Notes under the pieces: model-generated
Databases searched by the model: none
Told to the model about the DNA's origin: nothing
Seen by the model: the letters and a program-made list of their open reading frames with translations, nothing else
Shown here: in pieces, positions 24,856 to 34,106 of the stretch
How the letters are laid out: each line of letters begins with the position of its first letter
Numbering within the stretch: the first letter of the stretch is position 1
DNA from: Bacillota bacterium
GTDB lineage: Bacteria > Bacillota > UBA4882 > UBA8346
Reading direction: 5' to 3'
Assembly: GCA_023436305.1 (NCBI GenBank)
Contig: JAEZJQ010000062.1
Coordinates: forward strand, 1 to 37,909
Length of the DNA: 37,909 nt
Position numbers and translations under genes: made by a program

Positions 24856-25773
24856 TTACCCAAACCTCCGCGCCCCCCAGAACTCCTCCCCGTAAACCCC
24901 CGTTTCGAAGGATTCGATCCGGATGGCTGATTTGCTATTCGGTGAGTGAATCATTAAGCCCTCCCCGATATACATGCCTACATGATGGATTTTATCCGGA
25001 TGATTATCCCGGGTAAAGAAAAGCAGATCACCCAAAAGCAAGTTTTCTTTTGGAACAAAAATCCCCGCCTGGGCCTGCTCGGAAGCGTCCCGGGGGATGG
25101 ATATGCCTTGGGATTGATAGAGGCGAAACATGAAGCCGGAGCAATCAAATCCGTAACTTGAAGTTCCGCCCCATAAATACTTTAAATCCAAAAACTGCCG
25201 GGCTTCACTGACGATGTTATCATGGGAAAAGACGAGTTCGGTGGATTTCTTGGTATCACACCGGGAAAGATAGCCGCAATTTCCGCCGGGCAGGCGCACT
25301 TTCCGGGAAAGTTCATTTTCGGCGAGTAAAGGCAACTTGGTTTGGTAATTGAGTATTCCCCCGGCTTGGGTAAGATCCGAATCAGTATAAATGGTGGCTT
25401 TCGGCACGGATATCACCGCTTCAGCCAAACTGTTCTGTTCTTTCAGATAAGTTGGGTTATGGCCAACCTGATTTACTAAAACCCAACCGGGGTAGCCCGA
25501 TATACTTTGCCTGGTGCGTTGGGACACGGCGGCTACCTTTAACCAGGAACCTTGCCGGTCAAAGATAATCACTCTTTCCCCGAAAATAGCCGTGGTATCC
25601 ACTTTGCCAACCAGCCATAACCGTTGGTTACTGTTCAGGCTCTCGGACCAAAGGGCGGGATTGATTGCGGCGCTTTCGCTAATATCTTTATAAACCTGTT
25701 CTTCATTGGGGCCGGACCAGAATATGGATAGTAATACTTGGATGACTCCAAAGCCTGCCGTATCATTTACCAT
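24856..25773 (-). CDS. SH3/NlpC-P60 endopeptidase (YkfC-like), probably cytoplasmic
   Basis: 305 residues: SH3-type beta domains over about residues 45-185 and a C-terminal NlpC/P60 cysteine peptidase. The catalytic Cys is C211 in YGFDCSGFMFRLYQ, with His in KIHHVGMYIG and a third residue near MIHSPNSKS. The layout matches YkfC, which cuts the gamma-D-Glu-diaminopimelate bond of murein peptides bearing a free L-Ala. I start at the ATG at 25771-25773 because GGAAGAGG lies eight bases upstream; the longer form from 25791 has no site. Neither start gives a signal peptide, so an intracellular role is likely. It is divergent from the Opp-type peptide importer. Confidence 0.88.
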   Translation of the reverse strand: MVNDTAGFGVIQVLLSIFWSGPNEEQVYKDISESAAINPALWSESLNSNQRLWLVGKVDTTAIFGERVIIFDRQGSWLKVAAVSQRTRQSISGYPGWVLVNQVGHNPTYLKEQNSLAEAVISVPKATIYTDSDLTQAGGILNYQTKLPLLAENELSRKVRLPGGNCGYLSRCDTKKSTELVFSHDNIVSEARQFLDLKYLWGGTSSYGFDCSGFMFRLYQSQGISIPRDASEQAQAGIFVPKENLLLGDLLFFTRDNHPDKIHHVGMYIGEGLMIHSPNSKSAIRIESFETGVYGEEFWGARRFG

Positions 25774-25791
25774 ATTGACAACCTCTTCCAT

Positions 25792-26047
25792 TTGGAAACA
25801 GCGAATTCCATAATCCTATAGTATTCAGTAATAGGGTGAATTTAAGCATTATTATCCCAAAAGCTTGCAGAAAAAGCAACGTTTTATGGATAATTACCGG
25901 TGAAGCCGGAAGGTTATTGGGTGTTAAAACCCGAATTACCAATATAAATATAAAGGTTTTTCGTTGGAGGCAGCGAAAAATAAAAAATTAAATTTACTTA
26001 AGTTTCATCCAGATATTTAATAAAGATTCATTATTTGGGGGTCCGAG
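25792..26047. other. divergent intergenic region, NlpC/P60 and oppA
   Basis: About 260 bp that must hold both promoters. It is AT-rich and contains small inverted repeats (GGGTGTTAAAACCC; ACCGGTGAAGCCGG), but no promoter pair close to consensus and no riboswitch that I recognise. Confidence 0.45.
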
Positions 26048-26050
26048 TTG

Positions 26051-27682
26051 ATGAAGAAGAATAACCGCGTTTGGTCCGTTATTTTTGTTCTGTTTGGCCT
26101 GGCGTTGATCGGAACTGTAGTTTTTGCCAAGCCATCCGGTAAGAAAGCCGTGAATAAGATTCAGGTTCTAAATTACAACCTGGCGGTTGAACCCCAGCAT
26201 TTAGACCCGGCCAAATCCGTCGGTGTCGCCGAATTCCGGGTCGAGTACGCCTGTTTTGAAGGGCTGGCGGTTTTTGGCGACAATGATGTTCCAGTGCCGG
26301 GAACTGCCGAGAAATGGGTAGTTTCTCCCGATGGTAAAACCTACACCTTTACCATCCGTAAAAACGCCTGCTGGTCCAATGGCGATCCGGTAACCGCCGC
26401 AGACTTTGAATATGCTTGGAAAAGATTGCTCAATCCCGCTACGGCTTCCAGTAACGCCAGTCAGCTCTTTTATTTAAAGAATGCCAAAGATTACTATACC
26501 GGAAAAATCAAAAATAACAGCCAGGTGGGCGTGAAAGCCACCGATAAATATACGCTGGTGGTCACCTTAAATGCTCCTTGCAGCTATTTTCCGGCCTTAA
26601 CCATTAATCCGTCCCTGTACCCGGTTAATTCGAAAGTTGTGAAAGCGAATCCCGAGCAATGGGCCGGTAATCCTGAAACCTATATCGGTAATGGACCTTT
26701 CAGATTAACCCGTTGGGTCCATCACGAAAAACTGGAATTGGCGCCGAACCCGTATTATTGGAACAAAACCAAAGTAAAATTACAAAAGCTGGTCTTTTAT
26801 ACCGTGGAAGAACAAAGTACCGCTTTAACCATGTTCGATACCGGACAGCTTGATTTGTGCGATGAGCTGCCCCGTCCCGAGATACCGCGTTTGACTGCGG
26901 CGGGGCTAATCAAACAAAGCCCCAGTATCGGCGCTTATTATTATATGTTTAACACCAAGAAACCGCCATTCAACGATCCCCGGGTCCGAAAGGCTTTGGC
27001 GCTGGCCATTAACCGCAATCAAATCGTGAAGTATATCACCAAAGCGGGTGAAAAGCCAGCTCTGGCGTTTGTGCCGTACGGTATACCCGATGCGAATCCC
27101 AAAGAAATTTTCCGGACGGTTGGCGGTGAGTACCTGAAAGACAGCCAAATAAAGGAGGCCAAAAAGTTACTGGCGGAAGCCGGTTATTCTGATATTCGAA
27201 AGTTCCCGGTTGTCGAAATATTATACAATACCAATGAAACCAACAAACAAATCGCTGAAGTCATTCAAGAGATGTGGCGTGAAAATTTAGGAATTAGAAC
27301 CACCCTGGTCAATCAGGAATGGAAAGTGTATCTTGAGTCACGCGGTACCGGTAATTTCCAAGTGGCCCGTTCCAGTTGGATTGGTGATTATGTTGATCCG
27401 ATGACATTTTTGGATATCTGGGCTTCGGGAAACGGCAATAACTTCACCGGTTGGACCAATGCGCAATATGACCGGTTCATTGATACGTCCAAGAGTACCA
27501 ATGACCCCAAAGTACGATATAAAGCATTGCATGATGCCGAGAAGATGCTGATGAACGAGATGCCCATTTTACCAATCTATTTCTATACCCGTCCCTATAT
27601 CATCAAACCGTGGGTCAAAGGCGTCCGCTACTCTGCCGTGGGGCTGGTAGATTTTTCGGGAGTTTATATTGAAAAGCATTAA
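26051..27682 (+). CDS. oppA: oligopeptide ABC transporter substrate-binding protein (OppA-like)
   Basis: 543-residue SBP_bac_5 protein. The signal peptide MKKNNRVWSVIFVLFGLALIGTVVFA is cut near residue 26 and has no lipobox cysteine, so the protein is periplasmic. The mature part opens with NLAVEPQHLDPAKSVGVAEF, has the family signature KWVVSPDGKTYTFTIRKNACWSNGDPVTA, and near the middle FNTKKPPFNDPRVRKALALAINR. I use the ATG at 26051 with GGGGG nine bases upstream; a TTG one codon earlier is an alternative. It heads the five-gene importer. Peptide specificity is not readable; the neighbouring NlpC/P60 gene suggests murein peptides. Confidence 0.93.
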   Translation: MKKNNRVWSVIFVLFGLALIGTVVFAKPSGKKAVNKIQVLNYNLAVEPQHLDPAKSVGVAEFRVEYACFEGLAVFGDNDVPVPGTAEKWVVSPDGKTYTFTIRKNACWSNGDPVTAADFEYAWKRLLNPATASSNASQLFYLKNAKDYYTGKIKNNSQVGVKATDKYTLVVTLNAPCSYFPALTINPSLYPVNSKVVKANPEQWAGNPETYIGNGPFRLTRWVHHEKLELAPNPYYWNKTKVKLQKLVFYTVEEQSTALTMFDTGQLDLCDELPRPEIPRLTAAGLIKQSPSIGAYYYMFNTKKPPFNDPRVRKALALAINRNQIVKYITKAGEKPALAFVPYGIPDANPKEIFRTVGGEYLKDSQIKEAKKLLAEAGYSDIRKFPVVEILYNTNETNKQIAEVIQEMWRENLGIRTTLVNQEWKVYLESRGTGNFQVARSSWIGDYVDPMTFLDIWASGNGNNFTGWTNAQYDRFIDTSKSTNDPKVRYKALHDAEKMLMNEMPILPIYFYTRPYIIKPWVKGVRYSAVGLVDFSGVYIEKH

Positions 27683-27761
27683 GCGATAAGCCATACACTT
27701 ACGCTTCTATGTTCTATGGTCCACACGAAACTCCATACGTTGAATTTGAGGGAGTGAAACA

Positions 27762-28691
27762 ATGGCAAGGTTTTTTTGTGACCGGGTTATCTCTTCCCTG
27801 GTGACGTTGTTGTTTATCATTACGGTGACTTTTGTTTTAATGCACGCCATACCCGGCGGGCCATTCGCCGGTGAGAAAGCGGTGGCGCCGGAGGTTGCCC
27901 GGAATATTGAAAAACATTATCATCTAAGCGATCCCCTTTGGCAACAATACTTTGATTATCTAAAAAAGATTAGCCGGTTGGATTTTGGTCCTTCATTCAA
28001 ATATCCTGATCGGACCGTCAATGATTTGATTCAAGAAGGGTTTCCAATCTCGGCGCTGATTGGACTCATTGCCGTCTTGGTGGCTTTGGCCTTAGGGGTT
28101 CCGGCCGGAATTTTATCGGCGTTACGGCATACCCGGTGGCAGGATAACATGGTGATGTTGGTGGCGATTATCGGGGTATCGATGCCCAGCTTCATTATGG
28201 CTACGTTGTTGCAGTATGTTTTCTCCTATAAATTGCAGTGGCTGCCGGCGGCTCTATGGGGAACGCCATCACATCTGGTATTGCCTGTATTGGCTTTGTC
28301 GGCCTTGCCGCTGGCCTTTTTTGCCCGGTTGGTTCGTTCCAGTATGTTGGAGGTGTTATCTCAGGACTATATCCGGACCGCCCGTTCCAAGGGCCTAAGT
28401 GAAGCAGCGATTGTTTTACGGCATGCCCTGAAAAATGCATTAATTCCATTAATCACTGTTTTGGGGCCCATACTGGCTAATTTACTCACCGGGACATTTG
28501 TCATTGAACGAATCTTTGCCATACCCGGGTTGGGAAACTATTTTGTCAATAGCATTTATAACCGGGACTATTTTGTCATTTTAGGGCTAACCGTGTTTTA
28601 CGCCATGTTATTGCTCGCTTTGAATTTGGTGGTGGATATTAGTTATGCCCTGATTGATCCCCGGATCAAACTGGTGCGAAAGGAGAGTTGA
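27762..28691 (+). CDS. oppB: peptide ABC transporter permease (OppB-like)
   Basis: 309-residue inner-membrane permease with about six transmembrane segments. The first helix is VISSLVTLLFIITVTFVLMHAIPGGPF, which includes the HxIPGGPF motif typical of OppB/DppB. The EAA loop YIRTARSKGLSEAAIVLRHALKNALIP (about 205-231) contacts the ATPases, and VIERIFAIPGLGNYFVNSI lies near the end. GAGGG precedes the ATG. It is 79 bp after oppA and ends two bases before the GTG of oppC. Confidence 0.94.
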   Translation: MARFFCDRVISSLVTLLFIITVTFVLMHAIPGGPFAGEKAVAPEVARNIEKHYHLSDPLWQQYFDYLKKISRLDFGPSFKYPDRTVNDLIQEGFPISALIGLIAVLVALALGVPAGILSALRHTRWQDNMVMLVAIIGVSMPSFIMATLLQYVFSYKLQWLPAALWGTPSHLVLPVLALSALPLAFFARLVRSSMLEVLSQDYIRTARSKGLSEAAIVLRHALKNALIPLITVLGPILANLLTGTFVIERIFAIPGLGNYFVNSIYNRDYFVILGLTVFYAMLLLALNLVVDISYALIDPRIKLVRKES

Positions 28692-28693
28692 AG

Positions 28694-29611
28694 GTGAATA
28701 TACCGGAAAGTTTCGCTCCTGTAAACCGTGAAAGCCGTTTGGAGCATATTCAGGATATTAGTGGCACCCGGACCGGTTATTGGAGGGATGCGTGGCGCCG
28801 GTTGAAACAAAATAAGGCGGCCATATTATCGTTATATGCGATTGGGTTTATATTCGCGCTGGTTGTTTTCGGTCCCCATGTATCACCTTATTCTTATACG
28901 AAACAAAACCTGATTTTTCAAAATATGCCTCCGTCACTGGAACATTGGTTTGGCACCGACAATGTAGGCCGGGATTTGCTGACGCGGTGTTTGTATGGGG
29001 CCGGAATTTCATTGACGGTAGGAATTTTCGCAACGTTCATCAGTTTGACCATCGGGGTCTTATATGGCGGTATCGCCGGGTTTAGCGGCGGGCGGGTTGA
29101 TAATATCATGATGCGGGTGGTGGATGTCTTTTATTCCATTCCCTTACTGTTATGGGTTATTTTGTTGATGGTGTTGTTGAAGCCTGGATTGCAAAATATT
29201 CTGGCGGCCATCGGGATGACTTATTGGCTGAGTATGGCCCGGATTGTCCGGGGACAGGTTTTGGCTTTGAAGGAACAGGATTATGTTTTGGCGGCCAGGG
29301 CCATGGGGGCCGGGAAAATGCGGATTATTCTTAAATATTTGATACCGAATAGTATTGGACCTATTTTAGTGACGGCGACTTTTAATATCCCGCAGGCGAT
29401 TTTTACCGAGGCTTTTTTGAGTTTTATCGGCCTTGGGGTCGGAGCGCCCATGGCTTCATTGGGGATGCTGGCTTCGGACGCTTTGAGCGGGTTGCGATCG
29501 TTTCCGTATCAGCTTTTTTTTCCGGCGGGGGCGATTTGCGTGATGATGTTGGCGTTTAATTTTTTAGGGGATGGGTTAAGGGATGCCTTGGATCCGAGGA
29601 TGAGGAAATGA
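28694..29611 (+). CDS. oppC: peptide ABC transporter permease (OppC-like)
   Basis: 305-residue partner permease. A cytoplasmic N-terminus contains WRDAWRRLKQNKAA, followed by a first membrane helix, the family motif HWFGTDNVGRDLLTRCLYGA, the EAA loop YVLAARAMGAGKMRIILKYLIPN, and AFLSFIGLGVGAP with GDGLRDALDPRM at the end. I prefer the GTG at 28694 because AGGAG lies eight bases upstream; the TTG at 28688 overlaps the oppB stop but is only two bases from that site. It forms the heteromeric channel with OppB. Confidence 0.94.
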   Translation: MNIPESFAPVNRESRLEHIQDISGTRTGYWRDAWRRLKQNKAAILSLYAIGFIFALVVFGPHVSPYSYTKQNLIFQNMPPSLEHWFGTDNVGRDLLTRCLYGAGISLTVGIFATFISLTIGVLYGGIAGFSGGRVDNIMMRVVDVFYSIPLLLWVILLMVLLKPGLQNILAAIGMTYWLSMARIVRGQVLALKEQDYVLAARAMGAGKMRIILKYLIPNSIGPILVTATFNIPQAIFTEAFLSFIGLGVGAPMASLGMLASDALSGLRSFPYQLFFPAGAICVMMLAFNFLGDGLRDALDPRMRK

Positions 29612-29752
29612 GGACCAAGAGAAGAACATAACTGGATTTGTGTAATTTGAAACACTACCGAGCCCGGTCGTTTACGGCCAGGTGGACAGAATCGACAACC
29701 ATTGTTTTAGGTTCGACTGATGGTTTAGATGTCCTTGGTAAGGAGGATATTA

Positions 29753-30784
29753 ATGGACGTATTACTTGATGTAAAAGAACTTCAAACTTCGTTTTTCACC
29801 CACGCGGGGGAAGTTAAGGCGGTGGATGGGGTCGGGTTTCAGGTGGGAGCGGGGGATGTGTTGGGGGTTGTGGGAGAGTCGGGGTGTGGAAAGAGTGTTA
29901 CGGCTTTATCGATTATGAGATTGTTGCAATCTCCGGGCAGGGTTGTTTCGGGGAGTATTCATTTTAAGGGACGGGATTTGGTGAAGATATCCGAACGGGA
30001 GATGCGGGAGGTTCGGGGGAATGAGATCAGTATGATCTTTCAAGATCCGATGACTTCCTTAAATCCGGTTTTATCCATAAAACAACAAATGATTGAAAGT
30101 TTGATGCTGCATAAGCATTTGTCAAAACAAGAGGCGGTGGCAAAAGGACTTGAGCTGATGAAGCGGGTGGGAATTCCAGCGCCGGAGGAGAGAATAGGGC
30201 AGTATCCTCACCAGTTTTCAGGGGGGATGCGGCAGCGGGTAATGATTGCCATGGCGCTTGCTTGTGAACCGCAACTTTTAATCGCCGATGAGCCGACCAC
30301 CGCCCTGGACGTGACCATTCAGGCCCAAATCCTGGAGTTAATCAAGGCGCTTAAGGAACAATTGAATATGGCGGTGATTTTGATTACCCATGATTTGGGG
30401 GTGGTGGCGGGACTCTGCCAAAAAGTAATCGTGATGTATGCGGGGAAAGTCGTGGAACAGGGGGCGATCCGGGATATCTACGAAGACCCGCGCCATCCAT
30501 ATACCTGGGGGTTATTGGGATCGATTCCCCGCTTGGCTGAAAACAGCAAGCGGAAGCTGGTGCCCATCTGGGGAAAGCCTCCGGATTTACTGGCGCCGCC
30601 GCCCGGATGCCGCTTCGCGCCCCGTTGCGAATATGCCATGAGAATCTGTGAATTTGAAAATCCGGCACCATATCAAATTACCGGCCAACATAAAACGGCC
30701 TGCTGGTTGTTGGAACCGGGCGCCCCTGTTGTAGAGCGTCCTAAGTTGGACGCGTTGTGTAAAGGAGGCGGGGCTGTAAGATGA
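29753..30784 (+). CDS. oppD: peptide ABC transporter ATPase (OppD-like)
   Basis: 343-residue ATPase: Walker A GESGCGKSVTA near residue 40, Q-loop MIFQDPMTSLNP, signature FSGGMRQRVMIAMAL, Walker B LLIADEPTTALD, and the oligopeptide-type C-terminal extension with cysteines in CRFAPRCEYAMRICEF and a final Cys, which may hold a cluster or metal as in other OppD/DppD proteins. AAGGAGG precedes the ATG at 29753. The 141-bp gap after oppC has no gene or clear terminator. The stop overlaps the oppF start as ATGA. Confidence 0.95.
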   Translation: MDVLLDVKELQTSFFTHAGEVKAVDGVGFQVGAGDVLGVVGESGCGKSVTALSIMRLLQSPGRVVSGSIHFKGRDLVKISEREMREVRGNEISMIFQDPMTSLNPVLSIKQQMIESLMLHKHLSKQEAVAKGLELMKRVGIPAPEERIGQYPHQFSGGMRQRVMIAMALACEPQLLIADEPTTALDVTIQAQILELIKALKEQLNMAVILITHDLGVVAGLCQKVIVMYAGKVVEQGAIRDIYEDPRHPYTWGLLGSIPRLAENSKRKLVPIWGKPPDLLAPPPGCRFAPRCEYAMRICEFENPAPYQITGQHKTACWLLEPGAPVVERPKLDALCKGGGAVR

Positions 30785-31758
30785 GTCAAAGGCGGAATAA
30801 GGTTCAACCTCTCGTGGATGTCCAAAACTTAACCAAATTCTTCACCGTATCCGGGGGTGTTAAGGCTACACTAAAAGCGGTGGATCATGTCAGCCTGGCC
30901 ATTAACCGGGGGGAAACCTTGGGTCTGGTGGGGGAGTCGGGCTGCGGGAAGACCACCGTCGGGCGGACCATGATCCGGCTTTATGAAGCCACCGGAGGGC
31001 GGGTTTTATTTGAAGGCCAGGATATTATGGGGCTTGGTGAAAAAGAGTTGTTGCCATTCCGGCGGAAGATGCAGATGATCTTTCAAGATCCCTATTCATC
31101 CTTGAATCCCCGGATGACGGTGGCGGAGATTGTGGGCGAGCCTTTGGCGATTCACAGAATTGCCCGGGGGAAAGCCGCGCTTGACCGGATTCATGAACTG
31201 CTGAATATGGTTGGCTTGAATAAGGAACATGCCTGCCGTTTTCCGCACGAGTTCTCGGGTGGACAGCGCCAGCGGATCGGAATTGCCCGGTCGCTTGCGG
31301 TGGAACCGGAGTTCATTATCTGCGACGAGCCGATTTCGGCGCTGGATGTATCCATCCAAGCCCAGATCATAAACTTGCTCGAAAGCCTCCAGGAAACGAT
31401 GAAGCTTACCTATCTTTTCATTGCCCATGATATCGCCATGGTCCGGCATATCAGCAACCGGATTGCGGTGATGTACCTGGGGAAACTGGTGGAATTGGCG
31501 GAGTCCTGGGAGTTATATAAGAACCCGTTGCATCCCTATACCCAGGCTTTACTATCGGCGGTACCGGTTGCCGATCCGGTTCTGGAGGCGTCGCGCAGGC
31601 GTATAGTGCTGGAAGGAGATGTGCCCAGCCCGGTAGACCCGCCGCCCGGGTGCCGGTTTCGGGCGAGATGTCGGAAAGCACTGCCGGAGTGCGCGGAGGG
31701 AGAGCCGGAATTTAGAGAGGTGGCGGATGGCCACTGGGTGGGTTGCTTGGCGGTTTAA
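30781..31758 (+). CDS. oppF: peptide ABC transporter ATPase (OppF-like)
   Basis: 325-residue second ATPase: Walker A GESGCGKTTVGRTM, Q-loop MIFQDPYSSLNPRMT, signature FSGGQRQRIGIARSL, Walker B FIICDEPISALDVS, and a C-terminal CRFRARCRKALPEC cysteine cluster as in OppF/DppF. Its ATG overlaps the oppD stop, indicating translational coupling. It ends the importer; 199 bp follow before the next gene, with no clear terminator. Confidence 0.95.
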   Translation: MSQRRNKVQPLVDVQNLTKFFTVSGGVKATLKAVDHVSLAINRGETLGLVGESGCGKTTVGRTMIRLYEATGGRVLFEGQDIMGLGEKELLPFRRKMQMIFQDPYSSLNPRMTVAEIVGEPLAIHRIARGKAALDRIHELLNMVGLNKEHACRFPHEFSGGQRQRIGIARSLAVEPEFIICDEPISALDVSIQAQIINLLESLQETMKLTYLFIAHDIAMVRHISNRIAVMYLGKLVELAESWELYKNPLHPYTQALLSAVPVADPVLEASRRRIVLEGDVPSPVDPPPGCRFRARCRKALPECAEGEPEFREVADGHWVGCLAV

Positions 31759-31957
31759 GAATGTTTTAGAGGGGATAAGGGGCAAAAGGGAAGAATGGGG
31801 GACAATACCAAGCTATTTAACGGAAGTTAGACAGCGGCCATCGGATATAATTTGTGGATTCATCATTGAATAACAAAAAACAGACTGTTTTGAAATACAT
31901 GACAACCGAGATGGAGTTAAAGGTTTTTGATTTGATTGAAGTAAAGCAAGCCATATA

Positions 31958-33214
31958 TTGAGTAGAGAAGGTGATATCATTTCGAACCAAGAGCTTCTTG
32001 ACCTTAAGGAACAAATAAAAATCGCCATCCGCCGCAACTCCGACCGGGGTTTTGTTCCATACAGCGGGTGTAACAGGGTATGCGTTGAGATACAGGCCGT
32101 GATGAATGTTGCCGAACGTTACGCAAAAGCCCTAGAATATCAGCAAGCCTTTAAAATTTATATCATGGTATTGTTGGAAACTGTGAAATTGGTATCTCAT
32201 GCCGATGATTCCGGAGGCGGTTGCGGGGATATAATCCATTTTTGCCTTGAAGAAATTGACGTGATCTGTAAAAATGTGGCCGAAAATGGAGATAAAAAAT
32301 ACTTTGACACTCTGATCAAAACCGCTAAAAACAAAGCTTTTGAAGATTGGGCAGAATGGGCTTACTGGCTTTTGAAATCGGCTGTTTACTTCGTAAGTAA
32401 TGAAAAAGAGGCGGGTCAAATATACGATCTTTTTCCTGCCCTTGGTGGTATGTATAGTGGCGAAGATTATCCTGATAAGTTGTTTATCATCCTGGGTATT
32501 ACCGAGAGGCTTCACGGCAAGGAAGCGGCCCGAAAATACCTTTTTGACAATCTTGATCTGGATGAATTTCGAAAAATCGCCGTGGAAGAAGCCCTTTCCA
32601 AAAAGGATTTTTTCTTTGCCGAGCAGCTTTGCCTCGAAGCCTTGGCTAAAAATGACTACGGTTACTACGGTAAACCGAGTCAATGGGCTTACTTTCTGGA
32701 ACAAATTTATGAGGCGACGAATAATACCGATTCTTTGATAGCTACGGTTCGGGGGATTCTTTTCAAAGGGGATAAGACTTATTTTCGCAAACTGAAAGCC
32801 CTTTACGAACAACAAGGCGTCTGGGAAAGGGAACAAATACCTCTATGGCAGGAGCTACCAAAGAAAATCGCCTCTCATTATTATATTGCCTTATTATCCC
32901 AGGAAGATGAATTGGAACTCCTGCTAGAAGCAATAAGGCAGCAAAAGTACTATATTTCCGAATACGGGAAGCAGTTAGCCACTCAATATCCGGATGAGAC
33001 TAATAAAATTTTTGAAGAATATATTTTGAGCGAGGCAAGCCCGGCAAATACCCGGGGAAAGTACCGGCAGGTTTGCGCTCATTTAAAAAGTCTGGCCGGT
33101 GCCGGAGCAAAGGAAAAGGCTTTAGAGTTGATTGAACACTTGTGTGTAATATACCCCCGCCGCCCCGCCATGCTGGAGGAATTGGCCAAGCTGAAGCAAA
33201 AACTGAGCAAATAA
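31958..33214 (+). CDS. helical-repeat protein resembling the C-terminal part of SWIM zinc-finger proteins
   Basis: 418-residue, strongly helical cytoplasmic protein with many Ala/Glu/Tyr-rich amphipathic helices (for example YAKALEYQQAFKIYIMVLLE and FFAEQLCLEALAKNDYGYYG), probably a TPR-like solenoid. The segment with YADDSGG-like text (SHADDSGGGCGDIIHFCLEEI) and the final YPRRPAMLEELAKL recall the region downstream of the zinc finger in SWIM-family proteins. No SWIM CxC..CxH motif is present, and a stop lies just upstream, so the gene lacks that domain or was truncated. The start is uncertain: TTG 31958 has no ribosome site and AAGGTGAT at 31968-31975 points to a rarer start near 31980. Function unknown. 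Confidence 0.7.
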   Translation: MSREGDIISNQELLDLKEQIKIAIRRNSDRGFVPYSGCNRVCVEIQAVMNVAERYAKALEYQQAFKIYIMVLLETVKLVSHADDSGGGCGDIIHFCLEEIDVICKNVAENGDKKYFDTLIKTAKNKAFEDWAEWAYWLLKSAVYFVSNEKEAGQIYDLFPALGGMYSGEDYPDKLFIILGITERLHGKEAARKYLFDNLDLDEFRKIAVEEALSKKDFFFAEQLCLEALAKNDYGYYGKPSQWAYFLEQIYEATNNTDSLIATVRGILFKGDKTYFRKLKALYEQQGVWEREQIPLWQELPKKIASHYYIALLSQEDELELLLEAIRQQKYYISEYGKQLATQYPDETNKIFEEYILSEASPANTRGKYRQVCAHLKSLAGAGAKEKALELIEHLCVIYPRRPAMLEELAKLKQKLSK

Positions 33215-33268
33215 TCCAAATTAGGCTTAATGATTAAACCCGGGAGATTATTGATTGTTCTCTTTCAT

Positions 33269-34093
33269 TTACAATACTTTCGTCTTCATGTGCTTCGCAA
33301 TGACTTTGTCATAGGAATTGGGGTTAATTCGGGCCAGAAAGTCAATTTGGCGGGCGTCTTTGCCGATAAGCACCCGGGGGGATTTGTGTTTAATGCCGTT
33401 GATAATGGCTTGGGCCGCTTCTTCCGGTGAGGTTTTAAGTGTTGTTTCGAATTCTTGTAATCCTTTCTTATAGGTTTCCGCGTCGACGGAATAGTCGGTT
33501 CGGGAGTTTTTGGCGATATTGGTTTTGATTCCGCCGGGAAATACGAGGGTTACGAAGATATTGGTATTGGACAGTTCTTGCCGCAGGCTTTCCGTAAAAC
33601 CCCGTACCGCAAATTTACTGGTGCAATAAGCCGCCTGCCCCGGGATTCCCAATAACCCATAGACACTGGAGATATTCACGATCCCCGCTTCGGACCGTTC
33701 CATCAGGTGGGGTAAGAATGCCTTGGTGCCGTGGATGACACCCCATAGATTGATATTGATGGTCCATTCCAAGGTATCATAGGTTAATTCATGGACTCCG
33801 CCGGAGGAAGAAACTCCGGCATTGTTGATCACCAGATCCACCTTGCCGAAATCCCGGATGACCTTATCGGCGAATTCCGCTACTTGTTCCCGCTTGGCAA
33901 CATCTACCCGGTAAATTTGAGATTCTTGCCCGATACTCACCCCAATTTCCCGTTGTGTCGCTTGCAGACCGTCCGGATCAATATCGGCCAATGCCAAAAC
34001 CGCTTTCTCCCCGCTCAAAGCGAAAGCCAGTGTCCGGCCAATCCCCGAAGCCGCCCCGGTGACTACCACCACTTTACCCTGCAAATCTTTCAT
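33269..34093 (-). CDS. short-chain dehydrogenase/reductase (SDR)
   Basis: 274-residue classical SDR. Cofactor motif TGAASGIG at residues 12-19, an Asp after the second strand (LADIDPDG) favouring NAD, NNAG near residue 88, and the catalytic set Ser (NISSVYG), Tyr and Lys in YCTSK. The C-terminal extension ends in MKTKVL. I start at 34093 because AGGAGG lies shortly upstream; the 13-codon longer form (rich in Arg/Lys) lacks a site. It is cotranscribed with the TetR gene 13 bp upstream and converges on the helical-repeat gene. The substrate may be a lipid or sterol-like alcohol, but nothing in the sequence fixes this. Confidence 0.92.
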   Translation of the reverse strand: MKDLQGKVVVVTGAASGIGRTLAFALSGEKAVLALADIDPDGLQATQREIGVSIGQESQIYRVDVAKREQVAEFADKVIRDFGKVDLVINNAGVSSSGGVHELTYDTLEWTININLWGVIHGTKAFLPHLMERSEAGIVNISSVYGLLGIPGQAAYCTSKFAVRGFTESLRQELSNTNIFVTLVFPGGIKTNIAKNSRTDYSVDAETYKKGLQEFETTLKTSPEEAAQAIINGIKHKSPRVLIGKDARQIDFLARINPNSYDKVIAKHMKTKVL

Positions 34094-34106
34094 CTTCCGT
34101 CTCCTC

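Noticed and set aside
25792..26047. Riboswitch upstream of oppA
   Set aside because: Small inverted repeats exist, but no known aptamer consensus and no terminator or anti-terminator pair is visible.
32132..32836. 234-codon minus-strand frame
   Set aside because: It lies wholly opposite the plus-strand helical-repeat gene, has no ribosome site, and its composition is typical of an antisense shadow.
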